The position numbers and the translations under genes are program-made. A stretch of DNA of 64,000 nt from Topomyia yanbarensis (Eukaryota > Arthropoda > Insecta > Diptera > Culicidae): NCBI RefSeq assembly GCF_030247195.1, contig NC_080670.1:158360580-158424579 (forward strand), given 5' to 3'. The notes under the pieces are model-generated. The model was not told the DNA's origin and made no database searches. It worked only from the letters and a program-made list of their open reading frames with translations. How positions within the stretch are numbered: position 1 is the stretch's first letter; the number at the start of each line of letters is the position of its first letter. Below are positions 1 to 10,840 of the stretch, in pieces.

Positions 1-184
1 TCTGTACCTTTCTAGATAATTCTGTACTTGTGGCATCACTGTCTCCATGTATTCACGGACTGAAATATGGGGTCTCGCTCTAGCATATTGTATCCTATTA
101 CTTTGACATGTGTGTACCCGGGGCAATATGTGTCAAACTAATGGGCCTAGCATGTGTATACATGTGGTCTTATAAGAGCGAGAT
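1..184. other. intergenic, nothing recognised
   Basis: No coding signal, RNA gene or clear repeat boundary was seen. The short open frame here runs into the foldback repeat and has no recognisable family features. Confidence 0.5.
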
Positions 185-454
185 GATAAATTCTCGAGTA
201 CTTTTTCAAATGGACGTAAGTAACAATGAGAGATTCTCTTTGAGGTCTTTCTCTTCTGTTCATTACTCGGCCATTTCAACATTTACTACTCTACTCTTTG
301 CATAATATTGTAGTAAAAACCGTCGGCTTTCGATATGTACTGGAAACATTGGAAAAAGTGATGTAATCACGTCGTAATAAACGAAAGAGAAAGTAAACAA
401 AGAGAGGCTCTCAATGATACTTACGTCCATTTGAAAAAGTACTCGAGAATTATC
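185..454. repeat. foldback dispersed repeat, copy A
   Basis: The left arm (about 185-250) and right arm (about 395-454) are inverted copies: both carry CTCGAGTACTTTTTCAAATG or its complement followed by GGACGTAAGTA. Between them lies a segment that recurs at 8.83-9.06, 16.03-16.28 and 61.60-61.81 kb (motifs ACATATCGAAA and AGAATATTATGCAAA in those copies, reversed here). This suggests a non-autonomous DNA transposon with long terminal inverted repeats. No clean target duplication was found. Confidence 0.7.
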
Positions 455-765
455 AGTGTTAACAGCGACATGCGACCTCTAGTATTGTCTATCTCAAGAT
501 AATCTAGCATTTCGTCGAGTTCTTTTTTTCATAAAACGTTTATTTGACACGGCATTTGCAAAAGCTTTTTTACGCCGGGGTTTTTTTTACATAACATGTT
601 ACAAAGGTTCTTAAGACCACAGATATCTGTGTTAAGACTATCACGTTATAAAAAAAAATCACTTTCTAATGCTAATACTGAGGATAATCATCATTTTGAA
701 TGTTTTTAATTATACTCTATTTTCTTGAATTTCATTGTAAACCTATTGATAGTTTTTCTGTAATC
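455..765. other. AT-rich intergenic stretch
   Basis: Homopolymer T and A runs dominate. No gene or repeat boundary is visible. The right part borders the A-rich 3' tail (seen as T runs on this strand) of the minus-strand LINE fragment. Confidence 0.5.
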
Positions 766-879
766 TTTGTTTATTTTTTTTTCTTTATTCATATCGTTTT
801 ATCTAACTTAACTAACTACGAAGAAATCTAAATTGTTTGTGGGTAGCAAGGGAAAAAACTAGAAACATTGTGGGGATAA

Positions 880-1731
880 TTATATTTGAATATTTCTTGT
901 TTTCAGGAAATGATAAATATGGCTCATGTATGTAAGATCTCGTAAAGCGAGGATATCACGAACAGGTACATAGGGTGGTTTTCTTCTGGCTCGTAAGGAG
1001 TCTATTAATTGGGATCTGGCTTCACGATATTCAGTGCAAGACCAAACAACATGTTCAATGTCTTCGTAACCCTCTCCGCAAGCACATTGATTATCTTCTG
1101 CGATCCCAATACGGCGGAGATGCGCATTCAACGTATAATGGTTGGACATGAGTCTAGACATCACACGAATGAAGTTTCGACATACATCCAACCCTTTGAA
1201 CCATGCCTTCGTTGATACTTTAGGGATAATTGAGTGCAACCACCGTCCCAGATCTCCATTGTCCCATGATGTTTGCCAACTAGTAAGCGTCCTCTGACGA
1301 GAAGCGCTATAAAATTCATTGAAGGCAATAGGTCTTTCATAGATGTCACCGTCCAGCGCCCCTATTTTGGCTGAATTATCCGCTCTCTCATTACCCGGTA
1401 TGGAGCAATGAGCGGGAATCCACACTAAAGTAATTTGATAAGATTTATTTGTTAATTTAGTTAAGTATTCTCGTATCTTCTTCAAAAAGAACGGAGCGTG
1501 ATTGTCAAGCTTTAATGAGCGTAGTGCCTTAATTGTGCTGAGGCTATCTGTGAGGATGAAATAATGGCTCGGAAGTAAAGTTTCAATGATTTCCAGACTA
1601 TAGTGAACTGCTGCTAGTTCGGCTGTATAAACGGAGGCAGGTTCTGCAAGCTTCAAAGAGATCGAGGTGTTATTGTTGAAAATACCGAAGCCAGTGGCCT
1701 CATTGATTCGTGACCCATCAGTGTAGAACAT
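880..1731 (-). pseudogene. LINE ORF2 RNase H domain and C-terminal zinc motif
   Basis: The frame encodes an RNase H domain of the kind that degrades the RNA strand of the cDNA hybrid during retrotransposition. Seen motifs: FYTDGSR near residue 2 (first catalytic Asp), TAELAAVHYS near 36 (Glu), LTDSLST near 60 (Asp), and VWIPAHCSIPGNERAD near 102 (final Asp). All four acidic residues remain. A later CACGEGYEDIEHVVWSC segment near residue 217 has the spacing of the C-terminal zinc finger of LINE ORF2 proteins. The upstream part of the same protein lies in another frame, joined by a one-base shift near 1735, so this is a broken gene although the domain itself is uninterrupted. Confidence 0.85.
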
Positions 1732-1737
1732 TTTATG

Positions 1738-2160
1738 CAGTCAATGTGTTGGTATTTACTTATGAATATTTTAGGGATCTCCAGAGAGCGCTGGTGATCC
1801 GGGATTCTACGAATTTCCTCTTGCATGGAGGTGTCGAAAAATAAAGTGGAATCGGGAGTATCTAGTATATTAACATATGTCAGAACATAACTAGAAGGCG
1901 TTATTTCTTGTGACATGTGATTGAAGTACACTGTCATGAATCTGGTTTGGGATTGAAGCTCGACAAGTCTTTCGAAATTTTCAATTACAAGTGGATTCAT
2001 AACCTCATAAGTAAACGAGAGGAGAGATCCCAGGTTCGTCGAGTTCTTGCTATATGGGATACGCACAAGTGCGATCGAAACAAAAACAAACGTCAAAACG
2101 TTTTTCTCACTCGCACTGATGCGAAGTAGATGGGCGCGTAACTCAACGCACGGGCCGGTG
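1738..2160 (-). pseudogene. LINE ORF2 segment between RT and RNase H, frameshifted
   Basis: This open frame ends in KYQHIDCIK directly before the FYTDGS start of the RNase H domain, but in a different frame. Restoring one base in the AAATG run near 1735 would align the two frames, so the shift looks like a recent single-base loss. No catalytic reverse transcriptase box is recognisable here, so this is probably the connecting region after the thumb. It is assigned by position and continuity rather than by its own motifs. Confidence 0.55.
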
Positions 2161-2549
2161 GCGCATGGCTGAAAAGTCGCAATGTGGATTTAAGAAAAGA
2201 TTCGCAATAGTTATAATCTCTTTTATAGAGATAGCTAGTCTTTCTCCAGAGAGATTCAGTGATGTTAGGCGAAACTACAGAACACAGACTAGCGAAGTAT
2301 CAAAAAATGCAGCCAAACGGACTGTCACAAACTGCAACCAAACGAGCATGAGGATATCGTGAGGGGAAAAGAGAGAAGCCCATGTAAAGATTGATCACGG
2401 CACATCAGTGACGTCATGCATTAAATGTGACAGGTGGTGGTCATGTTGATTACATTTTGAAATTAGAGATTATTCGTATTCTCAAAATGATATGTTGGGA
2501 AGTATCTGAAATATATTGGGAATCGAGTTTTTGGAAGTATAATTGTTCT
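2161..2549. other. intergenic, nothing recognised
   Basis: No domain-bearing frame, RNA gene or repeat boundary was recognised between the LINE fragment and the next MITE. Confidence 0.4.
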
Positions 2550-2879
2550 CTACACGCCACCGAAAAACTACCTAAAATTCAATACTTTTGACTCAATGTC
2601 GTGGTATCGTGCAGGAATGTAAAATTAGGTAAACCATGTTGAAGGTAGTTTCCATTTAGCTACGGCAAAAATAATAACTAAATAAGTTGAATTTACCTAA
2701 TTTTGAGTATACCCCAAACAACTCAAAAGTACCTTACTGCACGGAAGACCTCGACTGAGTCGAATCTCTCGTTTTGTTTTTGACAACACTAATAAGTGCG
2801 AAAGCGATGCACAGCTCAAAAGTACCTAAATTTAAGTTAAAAGAACTTATTCTGTAGGTTATCTTACGGTTGCGTGTAG
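2550..2879. repeat. MITE with CTACACGC termini, copy 1
   Basis: The left end CTACACGCCACCG and the right end CGGTTGCGTGTAG are imperfect inverted repeats. Inside are inverted-looking TACCTAAATTT / AAATTAGGTA modules and the segment CGAATCTCTCGTTTTG. A related segment recurs at about 3640-3770. No transposase is encoded and no certain target duplication was found. Confidence 0.6.
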
Positions 2880-3313
2880 AACACCTTACAATTAAATTAT
2901 GCTATGCCTTACTTTGGGAAAATATATATATGAAAGATCTAACTGAAGTGAACTAGTTAATTGTTTATCAATTCTTCTAGTGTTCTCGGAATCGGTAAGT
3001 AGTTTTCTTGGGAATAAATTGTTAGTACTAAATTAATTTTAATGGTATCCAAATTTGTTAAGTTCAAACAGTGAAAAACAGGACCAGCACTTGTCAAATT
3101 TGTGAGGTTAAGGTTTTTCATACAATAGACTTTTCTAAGTGAAATGACACAAATACTACATCACTAGCTGGTGGAAAATAATAAACAAAGACGGCAAAAG
3201 CAAATGGGACTGTTTTCAACCAAGTAACAGCATTAGTGTTCGTGAGACCGGCCGACAAGAACCAAGTTCTACAAATTCTACAAGATGACGACACAAATGA
3301 ACTCATGATGAAT
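2880..3313. other. intergenic, nothing recognised
   Basis: No supported gene or repeat boundary. It lies between the CTACACGC MITE and the 9-bp-duplicated foldback. Confidence 0.4.
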
Positions 3314-3456
3314 GAAGTTCATGTTTGACAATTCTCGGTGGTTTGTTTACTCTGTCAGTTGCGTGAGTTCGAGTGCAACGGGTGCTCACCTGTTTCATTC
3401 GAACTCACGTAACTCCCATGTAAACAAACCACCGAGAATTGTCAAAGGAAGTTCAT
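3314..3456. mobile_element. 125-bp foldback MITE with 9-bp target duplication (MULE-like)
   Basis: The sequence GAAGTTCAT occurs directly at 3314-3322 and 3448-3456. Between them, 3324-3350 and 3420-3446 are perfect 27-bp inverted repeats. The complementarity continues inward with few mismatches (AGTTGCGTGAGTTCGAGT against AGTTACGTGAGTTCGAAT), so almost the whole element folds into one hairpin. A 9-bp duplication is typical of Mutator-like elements. No protein is encoded, so it would have been moved in trans. The near-perfect arms suggest it is fairly young. Confidence 0.85.
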
Positions 3457-4780
3457 CCGGCTCATTTTTTGGGGTTATGTCGGTTGGTGTAAAACCTAAT
3501 TATGGGATCTTCCGTGATTTCAATAAATGTTCATGGTTGCTAGTGTTACTGTTTTTATCCTCGCAAGTCTGTGTACAAAGTGTCAGTGGGCAAAACCACA
3601 ACTCATTGCTAGGTTTTTTTTATACTAAACCTTGGGTTAAGTATATCCAAATTTAAGTTGAATATATCTAATTTTGAGTAAATTCAAACAATTCAAAAGT
3701 GCACTATTCGACAGAGGAGCTAGACTTAGTTGAATCTCTCGTTTTGTTTTTGACAACATATATTTTTTTCTCTGTGCAGATAAACAATTATGCCCTATTT
3801 CTCTGTTGATGTGACAAACAAAATTAAATTCTATAAATATTTTTGCTTGTTCTAAATATTTAGAAAACTGAATGTCAATAAAATGCCTGAAAACTGAATG
3901 TCATTGCTAAGTCCAGAAAGATTAATTTGTAATCATTCTTTTGCTGGTTTTAATGGTCAACCTCACACAACGCAAGCGCATTCGCGCACAAATCAAAGGC
4001 CGAACTCCTCCGAAATTAATTTCCTTAGATGCTGCTGAAACCGAGTGAGGAAATTCGCACATGGAAGCTACAAAAGTGGCAAGAATTGAAATGCACATAA
4101 CCGTGACAGTGACTAACACCGACGACCATGACAACCGTGATTGTGGTGGTAGTGCTGGAAGTAGCCAGCGTCGATTGTCGCTGCGTTCGTGTGCTCGCTC
4201 AGCTGTGGTGTCAGACATCCGAAATAATGAAAAAAAAACTAAATTAACAGAGTCATTATTGAGGATATTATGAGGTGAAACGTGTTTGCCGTAATGATGT
4301 AAATCTTTCAATTTGTCAACTGTCATTCTGCCAACTGTCAAACCAAAACAAACTAGCGTTTAGTTCGTAGAACGAATAGGTAGTACTCAACCCATTCGTA
4401 TATTCTACATCCTCTTCGCAAATAGTTTCCCCGTGTTGCGGTTTTGCGCGGTGTGAAACGCGTGTATGTATGTGCCGCCGAATGCGAATCAAACAAGCCG
4501 ATGCAGACGGAATGCAGAGAGCTGAACAGAAAACAACAACAAAAAATGACAATGAAACGCATTCGTCTAAGAAAATATAAATCACCGCGTATACACACAA
4601 GGGGAACAACAACAAAGCTTGTCTGCGTGGGGGCGGATCCCGAGGTTGAACCCCGCTGGCCATCAAGAGAGGCTGGCTGGCTGACTGCTGTTGAGGTTTC
4701 AAGGAAGGCGTCCCCGGGAAGCCGCCAGCCGCAGCGCAGCCGCCGTTAGTCCGAAAACAATAAGTCAAGTCGTCGGACAC
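3457..4780. other. intergenic with a second, partial CTACACGC-type MITE copy
   Basis: At about 3640-3770 the sequence repeats the core of the 2550-2879 element in direct orientation (TAATTTTGAGTA, then TCAAAAGT, then GAATCTCTCGTTTTG). Both terminal inverted ends are missing or unrecognisable. From about 4000 the GC content rises toward the promoter at 4.8 kb. Frames here on either strand lack family features. Confidence 0.5.
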
Positions 4781-4800
4781 TTCGAGAAATCAGTGCACCA

Positions 4801-4835
4801 TCAGTGAGTTTGAATGCAATGCGTTCGGTAGACGT
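4801..4835 (+). promoter_or_regulatory. candidate TATA-less Inr+DPE core promoter
   Basis: TCAGTG at 4801-4806 matches the arthropod initiator, with the +1 A at 4803. AGACG at 4830-4834 matches the DPE consensus and starts exactly at +28. No TATA box lies 30 bases upstream, as is usual for DPE promoters. The surrounding 4.0-5.7 kb is GC-richer than its neighbours. Spacing and context make this better than a chance match, but there is no transcript evidence. Confidence 0.5.
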
Positions 4836-5477
4836 CGCCCGGTGGTAGGTAACCTTGTGCGGATGCCTGTGCCGCCGATCGTCCGCCAGGGCGGTGTTGC
4901 CGGGCGAAGTTCCGCGCACAGTCACATCGCACAGGTGGAGCAGCCAACAAAAAAGCTCATTAAAAATTATTGATGCGTTAAAAAAATTGCTATATAAATA
5001 TTTCGTGGCCGACAATGAAAATGGGAAAATGCAGCGACCGGTGACGTGAGCGAGCCCGAAAAGAAAAACAAGCCAGTAGGCTACCTGCCATCAGCGGAGC
5101 GCGAAGGCGAAAGGCGCAGAAAGAAAGGAGGAAACTCTTGACGTCGTCGGTCGTCATCGCTATTATAGTGCATTTACGGTGGTTGTGGCAATTGCACTTG
5201 TTTGTTGCTGCTGTTGTTGCGTTTGCCACGACGTCGGCGCAAGCGGGAAGTGATTGCACGCATCTAATTAGTCAGACGGCCCAGCACCGCTTTTCGGTTG
5301 GCGTAACGACGAGGGGTACTACGACCGGCATTTCGCCGGGCAATTCATTGACATAGAGAGCGAGAATCGATCACTCACCACCATCGCGCGCTGGTTGGCT
5401 GTTGTGGCCTGTTTGCAGACTTCTTCATACGCTGCTGGCTGGTCCGTTTGTTTGAGAAATTTAATCCCGACTGCGAG
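4803..5477 (+). other. predicted non-coding first exon (5' UTR)
   Basis: This is the interval between the predicted start site and the first good splice donor, CGAG then GTAAGC at 5478. It holds several short upstream frames but none with a recognisable domain. A long 5' UTR exon followed by a large intron would fit a host regulatory gene whose coding exons lie outside or far downstream. The exon end and the gene identity are inferred; an alternative donor is CCAG then GTAAAG near 5672. Confidence 0.35.
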
Positions 5478-6700
5478 GTAAGCAAACGCATTCTGGGTCA
5501 GAGAAGTGACAACACACGCATGAGCGGTCGGTTTTGGTTCTGCGATTGCGGAACAGGGGGGGGGGGGCACCTTCGAAATGGGGGTTACCGCGATTCGATT
5601 TGGTCGGCAGTTTTGAGCAAAACTGTACCCCGGCGCGATGCGACGAGCTGAATGGAACGGACAAGTTCTCCAGGTAAAGCTTTTCTACCGGGCTGACTGA
5701 GCGGATTGTTCTTCAGGCCTGAACAGTTACCGTTGCAATTGCGGGTTTCCGTCAGCTGCAGAATAGCGGTTTATTGGTAAAAAGTGATGCGTTCATGAAA
5801 TTGTATACATATTTATTGGCGGGGAAAAAGTTGGGTGTTTGTGGAAATTTCATTTCGGCCGAATTATCAAATATCCGAGATTGTGCTGAAGTCAACGAAC
5901 GTGCCAAAAGATATTTTTGGAAAGTTAGTTTAATGTATTGTAATTGATCTAGTTCACGTAGAGTTTTAGAGTTCTAATACAATTTGAAGCATATTGTTTA
6001 ATTTTATAATATATGGAATATGGATGGGCCAATAAAGTTAAAACACAACTAATCGCCTCATTGTTATCATCATACTCAAGCCAAGCAAGAGTTTTTGAGT
6101 TGTCTCTGATTATCTTGATCTTACTTGACTTACTAAATAAGCACTGAGCAAGTTATTTACAGCTGATACGAACCATTGAAAAAATGAATTCTGCAATTGG
6201 TTATAAACATTCGCTTTTTCGTGTTACGTGCTGTAAGTAGGCATGTAATACGAATCCCGGTAACCACAAGAAAAGTTGCGTTCAGCAGAAAACTTGGGAG
6301 AAATTGTGAACTTCGGGGCAGACTACACACTCACTGGATGTGTATATCCATTATCGCTATGACTGTCAAAGTTGAAGTTAATCAAATGGTCATGGCTCAA
6401 CAAAGATACTTTCCAATTCAAAAGACCCAATCAGCGAATCAAAACTTTTGTAGAACATTCTACGATTTTTCTCACTTTCGGCAGTTTTTAAACTTTTAAT
6501 TTTTACATTAAAATATTTTAAATAATTATAAATGCCTTTCAGATTTTTTCTTCTTTGGGATTTATTTGACTAATATTCTTATTTTACATTATTATCAACA
6601 GTTTTGCAAAACTTCCATATTGTTTCTAAATTTTAGAATTTTAAATCCTTGAATCTTTTGAAATAAATAGTAATATCATAATTTCGTCATCATTTAAATT
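5478..6700. other. possible first-intron sequence
   Basis: If the 4.8 kb promoter is real this is intronic. It contains a 12-base G run at 5556-5567 and otherwise becomes AT-rich after about 5.8 kb. No gene was recognised. Confidence 0.35.
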
Positions 6701-6739
6701 CCCATTCAATCATGCAAATCAAGTTAAATTCGACGAAAA

Positions 6740-6880
6740 GACTGATTCGCCGATATGACGTTCGGCGAAATGGCTTTCGGCAAAACGACCTTTACATTAA
6801 CGAAATTTTGCGAAATTGGTTTCAGCGAAGTGACCCTGGCCCGAGAAATTTTGCGATGAAAATGAAAGCAAATGCAGTTG
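6740..6880. repeat. degenerate TTCGGCGAAA-type repeat
   Basis: Short imperfect direct repeats of the form TTCGGCGAAATGG / TTCGGCAAAACGAC / TTCAGCGAAGTGAC occur in series. They resemble a decayed tandem array. The open frame across them has no recognised family. Confidence 0.4.
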
Positions 6881-6966
6881 CTCGACGTAAACCATCGAAA
6901 AATTCTACACAAACTTCAAACACTAGAGTCATTCGGTTCAAATTTGAAGTAGACACTGTAGACTAG

Positions 6967-7684
6967 TGAAATTGGTAAACTTCCAAACCTTTATCTTCCG
7001 TTGATACTAGTTATACTTTTCTATCATTATAACTACTGATAAGGCCAGAATAAAGAATGCATTTGTTAAGAAAATTCTGATCGAGGAATTGATAATTCGA
7101 TGCATACAGTGCCACCTAGCTGTGAAAATGCGAGCTAGTGGGTTTTCTCCATATAAATTGTCGAAAAATTCCATACAAATTTCAGGCACGTTGGTCCAGT
7201 AGCTAGACTTGTCCTATTTGCTTCAAATTTAGAGCAAGTACTCCTGGTGGGACTAGAGATCGACTCAGGGGTGGGCCGATAGGGGTCATGTCTTTACAAT
7301 CGTCGAGGAAGGGAAGGAATGTTAGTTCAACATCTACTAGTAAAAGTGCAGGGAGCCCATACTACTTTCATAGATGTTTCAGGAATATGAGACTTACCAA
7401 TTTTTCAGTTTTCTATTTTCTTAACCCCTACTTACGGAAGGGATTCAGTAAACTTGCATAACCATTTCTCCTATTTAGTGAAGAGAAGTAAAGAAAAAAG
7501 AGAAAAAAGTAGGCAACCGCGGCGTCCCAGTCGCCGTCGTTCCCCAAACATATTATTCGACAGCGGCTCACGAGTCAAAATTTCTTGAAATCATCCACTG
7601 CGTTAAATTGAGGCCAGCAATCACTCCATAAACGATGGAGTCATCGAAGAAGCCCCACACACCTGCACGTATACCACACTATGA
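6967..7684. other. intergenic, nothing firmly recognised
   Basis: No coding signal. A 10-base C run occurs at about 7688 at the border with the satellite array. Confidence 0.35.
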
Positions 7685-8495
7685 ACCCCCCCCCCCCTTT
7701 AGAATGACACCCATATTGACAATACTTTTGACTGTTTTGTAGTAACCGGAAACCGCCATCTTGGTTTTGAAAATGGCGTCAATTATAAATTTCGGTCTTT
7801 TGCTGACCATCCTCTTTCAAATAACACCCATATTGATGGTTGTATTCACTGTTTTGTGGTAACCGGAAGCCGCCATCTTAGTTGTCAAGTGACCATCTCT
7901 TTTCTAATGACACCCATATTGATGATGGTTTTCACTGTTTCTTTGGAACAGGAACCCGCCATTTTGGTTTTCGTATTGGCATCAAAAAACCAATTTCCGG
8001 CTTTTGCTGACCACCAGCGCTTTACAATGACACCATTATTGATGGTGGTTTGCACTGCATCGTGATAACTGGAATCTGCCATCTTGGTTTTGAAAATGGC
8101 GTCAATCAATTTCTGTCTTCCATTGACCATTTCCTTTCGAATGACACCAATATTGATGATGCTTTTCACTGTTTTTTGTAAACCGCAAACCGCCATCTTG
8201 GTATTCAAAACGGCGTCAATCATCAATTTCCTTCTCCTGCTAACCATCCCCTTTCAAATGACACCCATATTGATGACGGTTTTCACTGTTTCTTTGGAAC
8301 AGTAACCCGCCATTTTTGTTTTCAAATTGGCGTCAAACACCATTTTCCGGCTTTTGCTGATCGCTAGCACTTTACAATAACGCCATTATTGGTGGTGGTT
8401 TGCACTGCACTGTGATAATCGGAAACCACCATCTTGGTTTTGAAAATGACACCCATATTGATGATGCGATTCACTGTTTTGTGGTAACCGGCTGT
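7685..8495. repeat. tandem array of about eight 117-bp units
   Basis: Each unit contains TGATGATGGTTTTCACTG, then GTAACCGGAAACCGCCATC, then AAAATGGCGTCAAT and ACACCCATATTGATG. Unit starts fall near 7717, 7831, 7919, 8039, 8153, 8270, 8389 and 8458; the second and last intervals are shortened. Units starting at 7919 and 8039 resemble those at 8270 and 8389 more than their direct neighbours, giving a three-unit higher-order period of about 350 bp. Frames through the array are repeat artefacts. Confidence 0.85.
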
Positions 8496-8529
8496 CACGG
8501 TAAAGATAGATACGTCTACCTTTATCAGG

Positions 8530-8775
8530 ACACATGTTAGTGAACTCGGGTGATTCGTAGTTATTCTGCCTAAGCTCGACCCTCATTAACAGAAGGCAAA
8601 GATTAAGCCCGTACGATATTAAGCCTGTTCTAATGACCCTGCCACTTCTAGTTTTCCGATCTGTTTACTTCACATCCTTGCTCCCACTTGAGTACTATGG
8701 CTCTAGGTTTCATAACTTTCCCTACCCAGTAATCTCTAGCTAATTGAATGTCGTTAAAAACGTAAAAAAGAAAAT
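8530..8775 (+). repeat. dispersed repeat, copy 1 (partner at 37.4 kb)
   Basis: GTGATTCGTAGT, AGCTCGACCC, AATGACCC and AATCTCTAGCTAATTGAATG occur here in the same order and spacing as at 37383-37580. Both copies end in an A-rich tail after GTCGTTAAAAA. The A-rich end suggests a retroposed (SINE-like or LINE 3') origin; neither has a recognisable coding region. Confidence 0.65.
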
Positions 8776-8831
8776 GTGACTAACATAGTCGAAATAAAAA
8801 AAGGAAAAAAGTGTAACTAGTGTCTGACGGA

Positions 8832-9060
8832 ATAAATTTTTATAGTAAGACCCAGAGCCTGTGAACTTTAAGAGTCAAGTACAGAGGAATGCGCTACACT
8901 TCATAATAAGACTAGTTCCGGAGAAAATTTTCAATAGAACCTTAGTAACATTGCGAGCCGCTTTCTCTTTGGATTATTACGATGTCAATACAAAACTTGG
9001 CACTAAATTTTCAGTACATATCGAAAGCTCGACTCTACTGTCGTGACTTGTGTTTACTTA
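8832..9060 (+). repeat. dispersed repeat, copy B
   Basis: The segment with GGAGAAAATTTTCAATAG, GGATTATTACGATGTC and CAGTACATATCGAAA is homologous to the internal part of copies A, C and D. It lacks the AGAATATTATGCAAA end seen in C and D, so it is partial. Confidence 0.6.
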
Positions 9061-9163
9061 TACCCGCGTCGTGCTACTGAGAAGACTGAAGATGGTGACA
9101 TGACATTTTGATCAAGCTCTTGGAACGCGACTGGTAGATCTCAGCTCTGGTGGGGTAACAAGA

Positions 9164-9329
9164 ATTTATTTATTTATTTACTTATTTATGTATTTATTTA
9201 TTTATTTTATTTATTTTATTTATTTTATTTATTTTATTTATTTTATTTATTTTATTTATTTTATTTATTTTATTTATTTTATTTATTTTATTTATTTTAT
9301 TTATTTTATTTATTTTATTTATTTATTTA
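9164..9329. repeat. TTTAT (AAATA) microsatellite
   Basis: A nearly pure pentanucleotide run of more than twenty TTTAT units is bordered by TTTA tetranucleotide units. On the minus strand it reads AAATA repeats and lies just past the 3' end of the R1-like LINE. It probably grew from that element's A-rich or tandem 3' tail. Confidence 0.9.
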
Positions 9330-9399
9330 AAGGCGCTTTGGACGAATTAAAGAAAAAAGAATTGTACAAACTTAGAAATGGTTATTCTAAGGCTAATGA

Positions 9400-9945
9400 T
9401 GTTTTGTTTTACAGGTATTGTTCTGGTATGTTATTCCTGGCGAAACGGTGTGATCGAATCCGTTTCAGCTGATCGAGAAGTCTCGCGTCCTTGAGGAAGG
9501 CCAGTTACGCTTTTTCTCGAGTGGAATTGTTAGCGAGGATGTCTCTGATGGAGTGCGGTAGTTTATAGTGCTGCTGAAGGTCACCTAGCTCCGGACAGTT
9601 CACTAGGATATGTTCCACCGTGGTTCGGGCTCCACACGTGTGCCGAATTCTAAGCCGCGACAGTACTCGAGTATTTGAGGCGCTGAAGGTGTCCGGCACT
9701 GTCGCGCCAATAACTTGCGCGGGCTTCGGTAATCCCTGACATCAGCTGGCCTAAGACATCTGCGGCTGGGACAAGTGGGGTATGACATGTCTCCCCTTGG
9801 TGGCCACGCGATCAGCCTTTTCATTGCCGTCGATACTGTAGCGAACAGGAACCCAACACATTGTGGTGAGTAGGTCATATTCGGCCTCGATGGTCTGGAT
9901 GAAAGGGTAGCGGGATTTCCCCGACTCGAGGACGGAAATAGCCAC
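9400..9945 (-). pseudogene. LINE RNase H end and C-terminal domain
   Basis: The fragment CWVPVRYSIDGNEKAD matches the final block of LINE RNase H domains (WVPGHxGIxGNExAD), with the last catalytic Asp kept and the usual His replaced by Tyr. Further down, HTCGARTTVEHILVNCPEL is the C-terminal zinc-type segment. After a stop, the same reading direction continues with a FLKDARLLDQ-like end typical of R1-group ORF2 termini. Several frame changes separate the pieces. Confidence 0.75.
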
Positions 9946-10840
9946 CAGAGCGTCAGGCAGTACAATGACGGGTCAATCTTCTGGTGTCTGAGCCAAAGCG
10001 TGCGCGGTAGCCGACGCCTCGGCAGAGGACACTGAGCATGGCGTAAGGAGAGCCATTTCTCTATTCCGCTTACTACTATTCGGACCTCATCAGTGATCTT
10101 CGAGCTGTCTGTACCGCACGTGATTCTTATACCTGGTAGCCATGAGACGGTTATATTAAACCCTGGGCTCACAGCCGACAGCACCGGCCCTCAGCTCTGC
10201 CGACAGACTCCGCGGTTGTGCCAGACACGATCACGGACTCGATGTAGACGGGCGATTGGTGACAAGTCTACGTCTGTATACACCCGAAAAATCTCACTGA
10301 CTGTCTGTAACAGGAAGCAGTCTTCTCCTGCAGTTCGCTCCAATACTCCCAATGCTCTTCTAGCGATGGTGAGCGCAGCTACTCAACGAAATGGGATAAT
10401 CCCGGCAGCGCGAATTGTCCTGCGGTACAAAGGCTTAAAATATTGACGAAATCTTCCATATTGCAGGATGTCAGCTCTACTCCATAGAATATCCTGCTGT
10501 GGACTAGCGCCTGGCCAATGCTCAGTGGAGTGCGACGATTGCGGCGCTTATGCTGGGAGCTGATTGTTTTAGTTAATCGCAACCGGTTCCGGGAGTTAAC
10601 TTTGACGCAAAAGTGAGGCGGCGGTCTGCGGTTATCCCTAGCTTCTTCGGTTCCTTGCGGTAGAGAACGATTGCTCCGTCCAGCAGGAACGGCTTCCTTG
10701 TTGCCATATGTTTCGTGTTGCAGTAGTGCGTAATCATGCTTTTAATAGATGACGTGTTAAAGTCAACTGAAACTGCCCTTCGGCTTTCCGCACTAGCGGC
10801 GGCTTGAAGTTTACGAAGGGTTCATCCGATGGTCCTTCCC
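9946..10840 (-). pseudogene. LINE RT thumb/connection region, heavily broken
   Basis: The frame at 10379-10582 (TPLSIGQALVHSRIFYGVEL) resembles the post-catalytic region of R1-type RT, where a tyrosine-glycine-containing block marks the thumb. The rest has frequent stops. It is assigned mainly by position between the YTDD box and the RNase H fragment. Confidence 0.55.

Larger units (their letters stand above)
766..2160 (-). mobile_element. 5'-truncated LINE fragment with RNase H (I/LOA/R1-like)
   Basis: On the minus strand this contains the distal end of a non-LTR retrotransposon ORF2: a segment upstream of the RNase H domain, the RNase H domain, and a C-terminal CCHC-like zinc-binding segment. 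It is followed by a short 3' UTR with AATAAA and an A-rich tail near 766-790. The endonuclease and catalytic reverse transcriptase are absent, as expected for 5' truncation during target-primed integration. The RNase H plus C-terminal zinc motif fits the I, LOA or R1 groups; the clade is not certain. Confidence 0.8.

Noticed and set aside
5138..5356. Frame with a signal-peptide-like stretch (LFVAAVVAFATTSAQAGS)
   Set aside because: It has no ATG start (the only start is TTG) and stops before the predicted splice donor, so it is more likely chance within a 5' UTR.
7856..8305. Open frames over the 117-bp array
   Set aside because: They are repeat artefacts: unit length 117 is divisible by three, so a stop-free phase persists through several units.
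9188..9472. Frame beginning with a YFI repeat peptide
   Set aside because: Translation of the TTTAT microsatellite.
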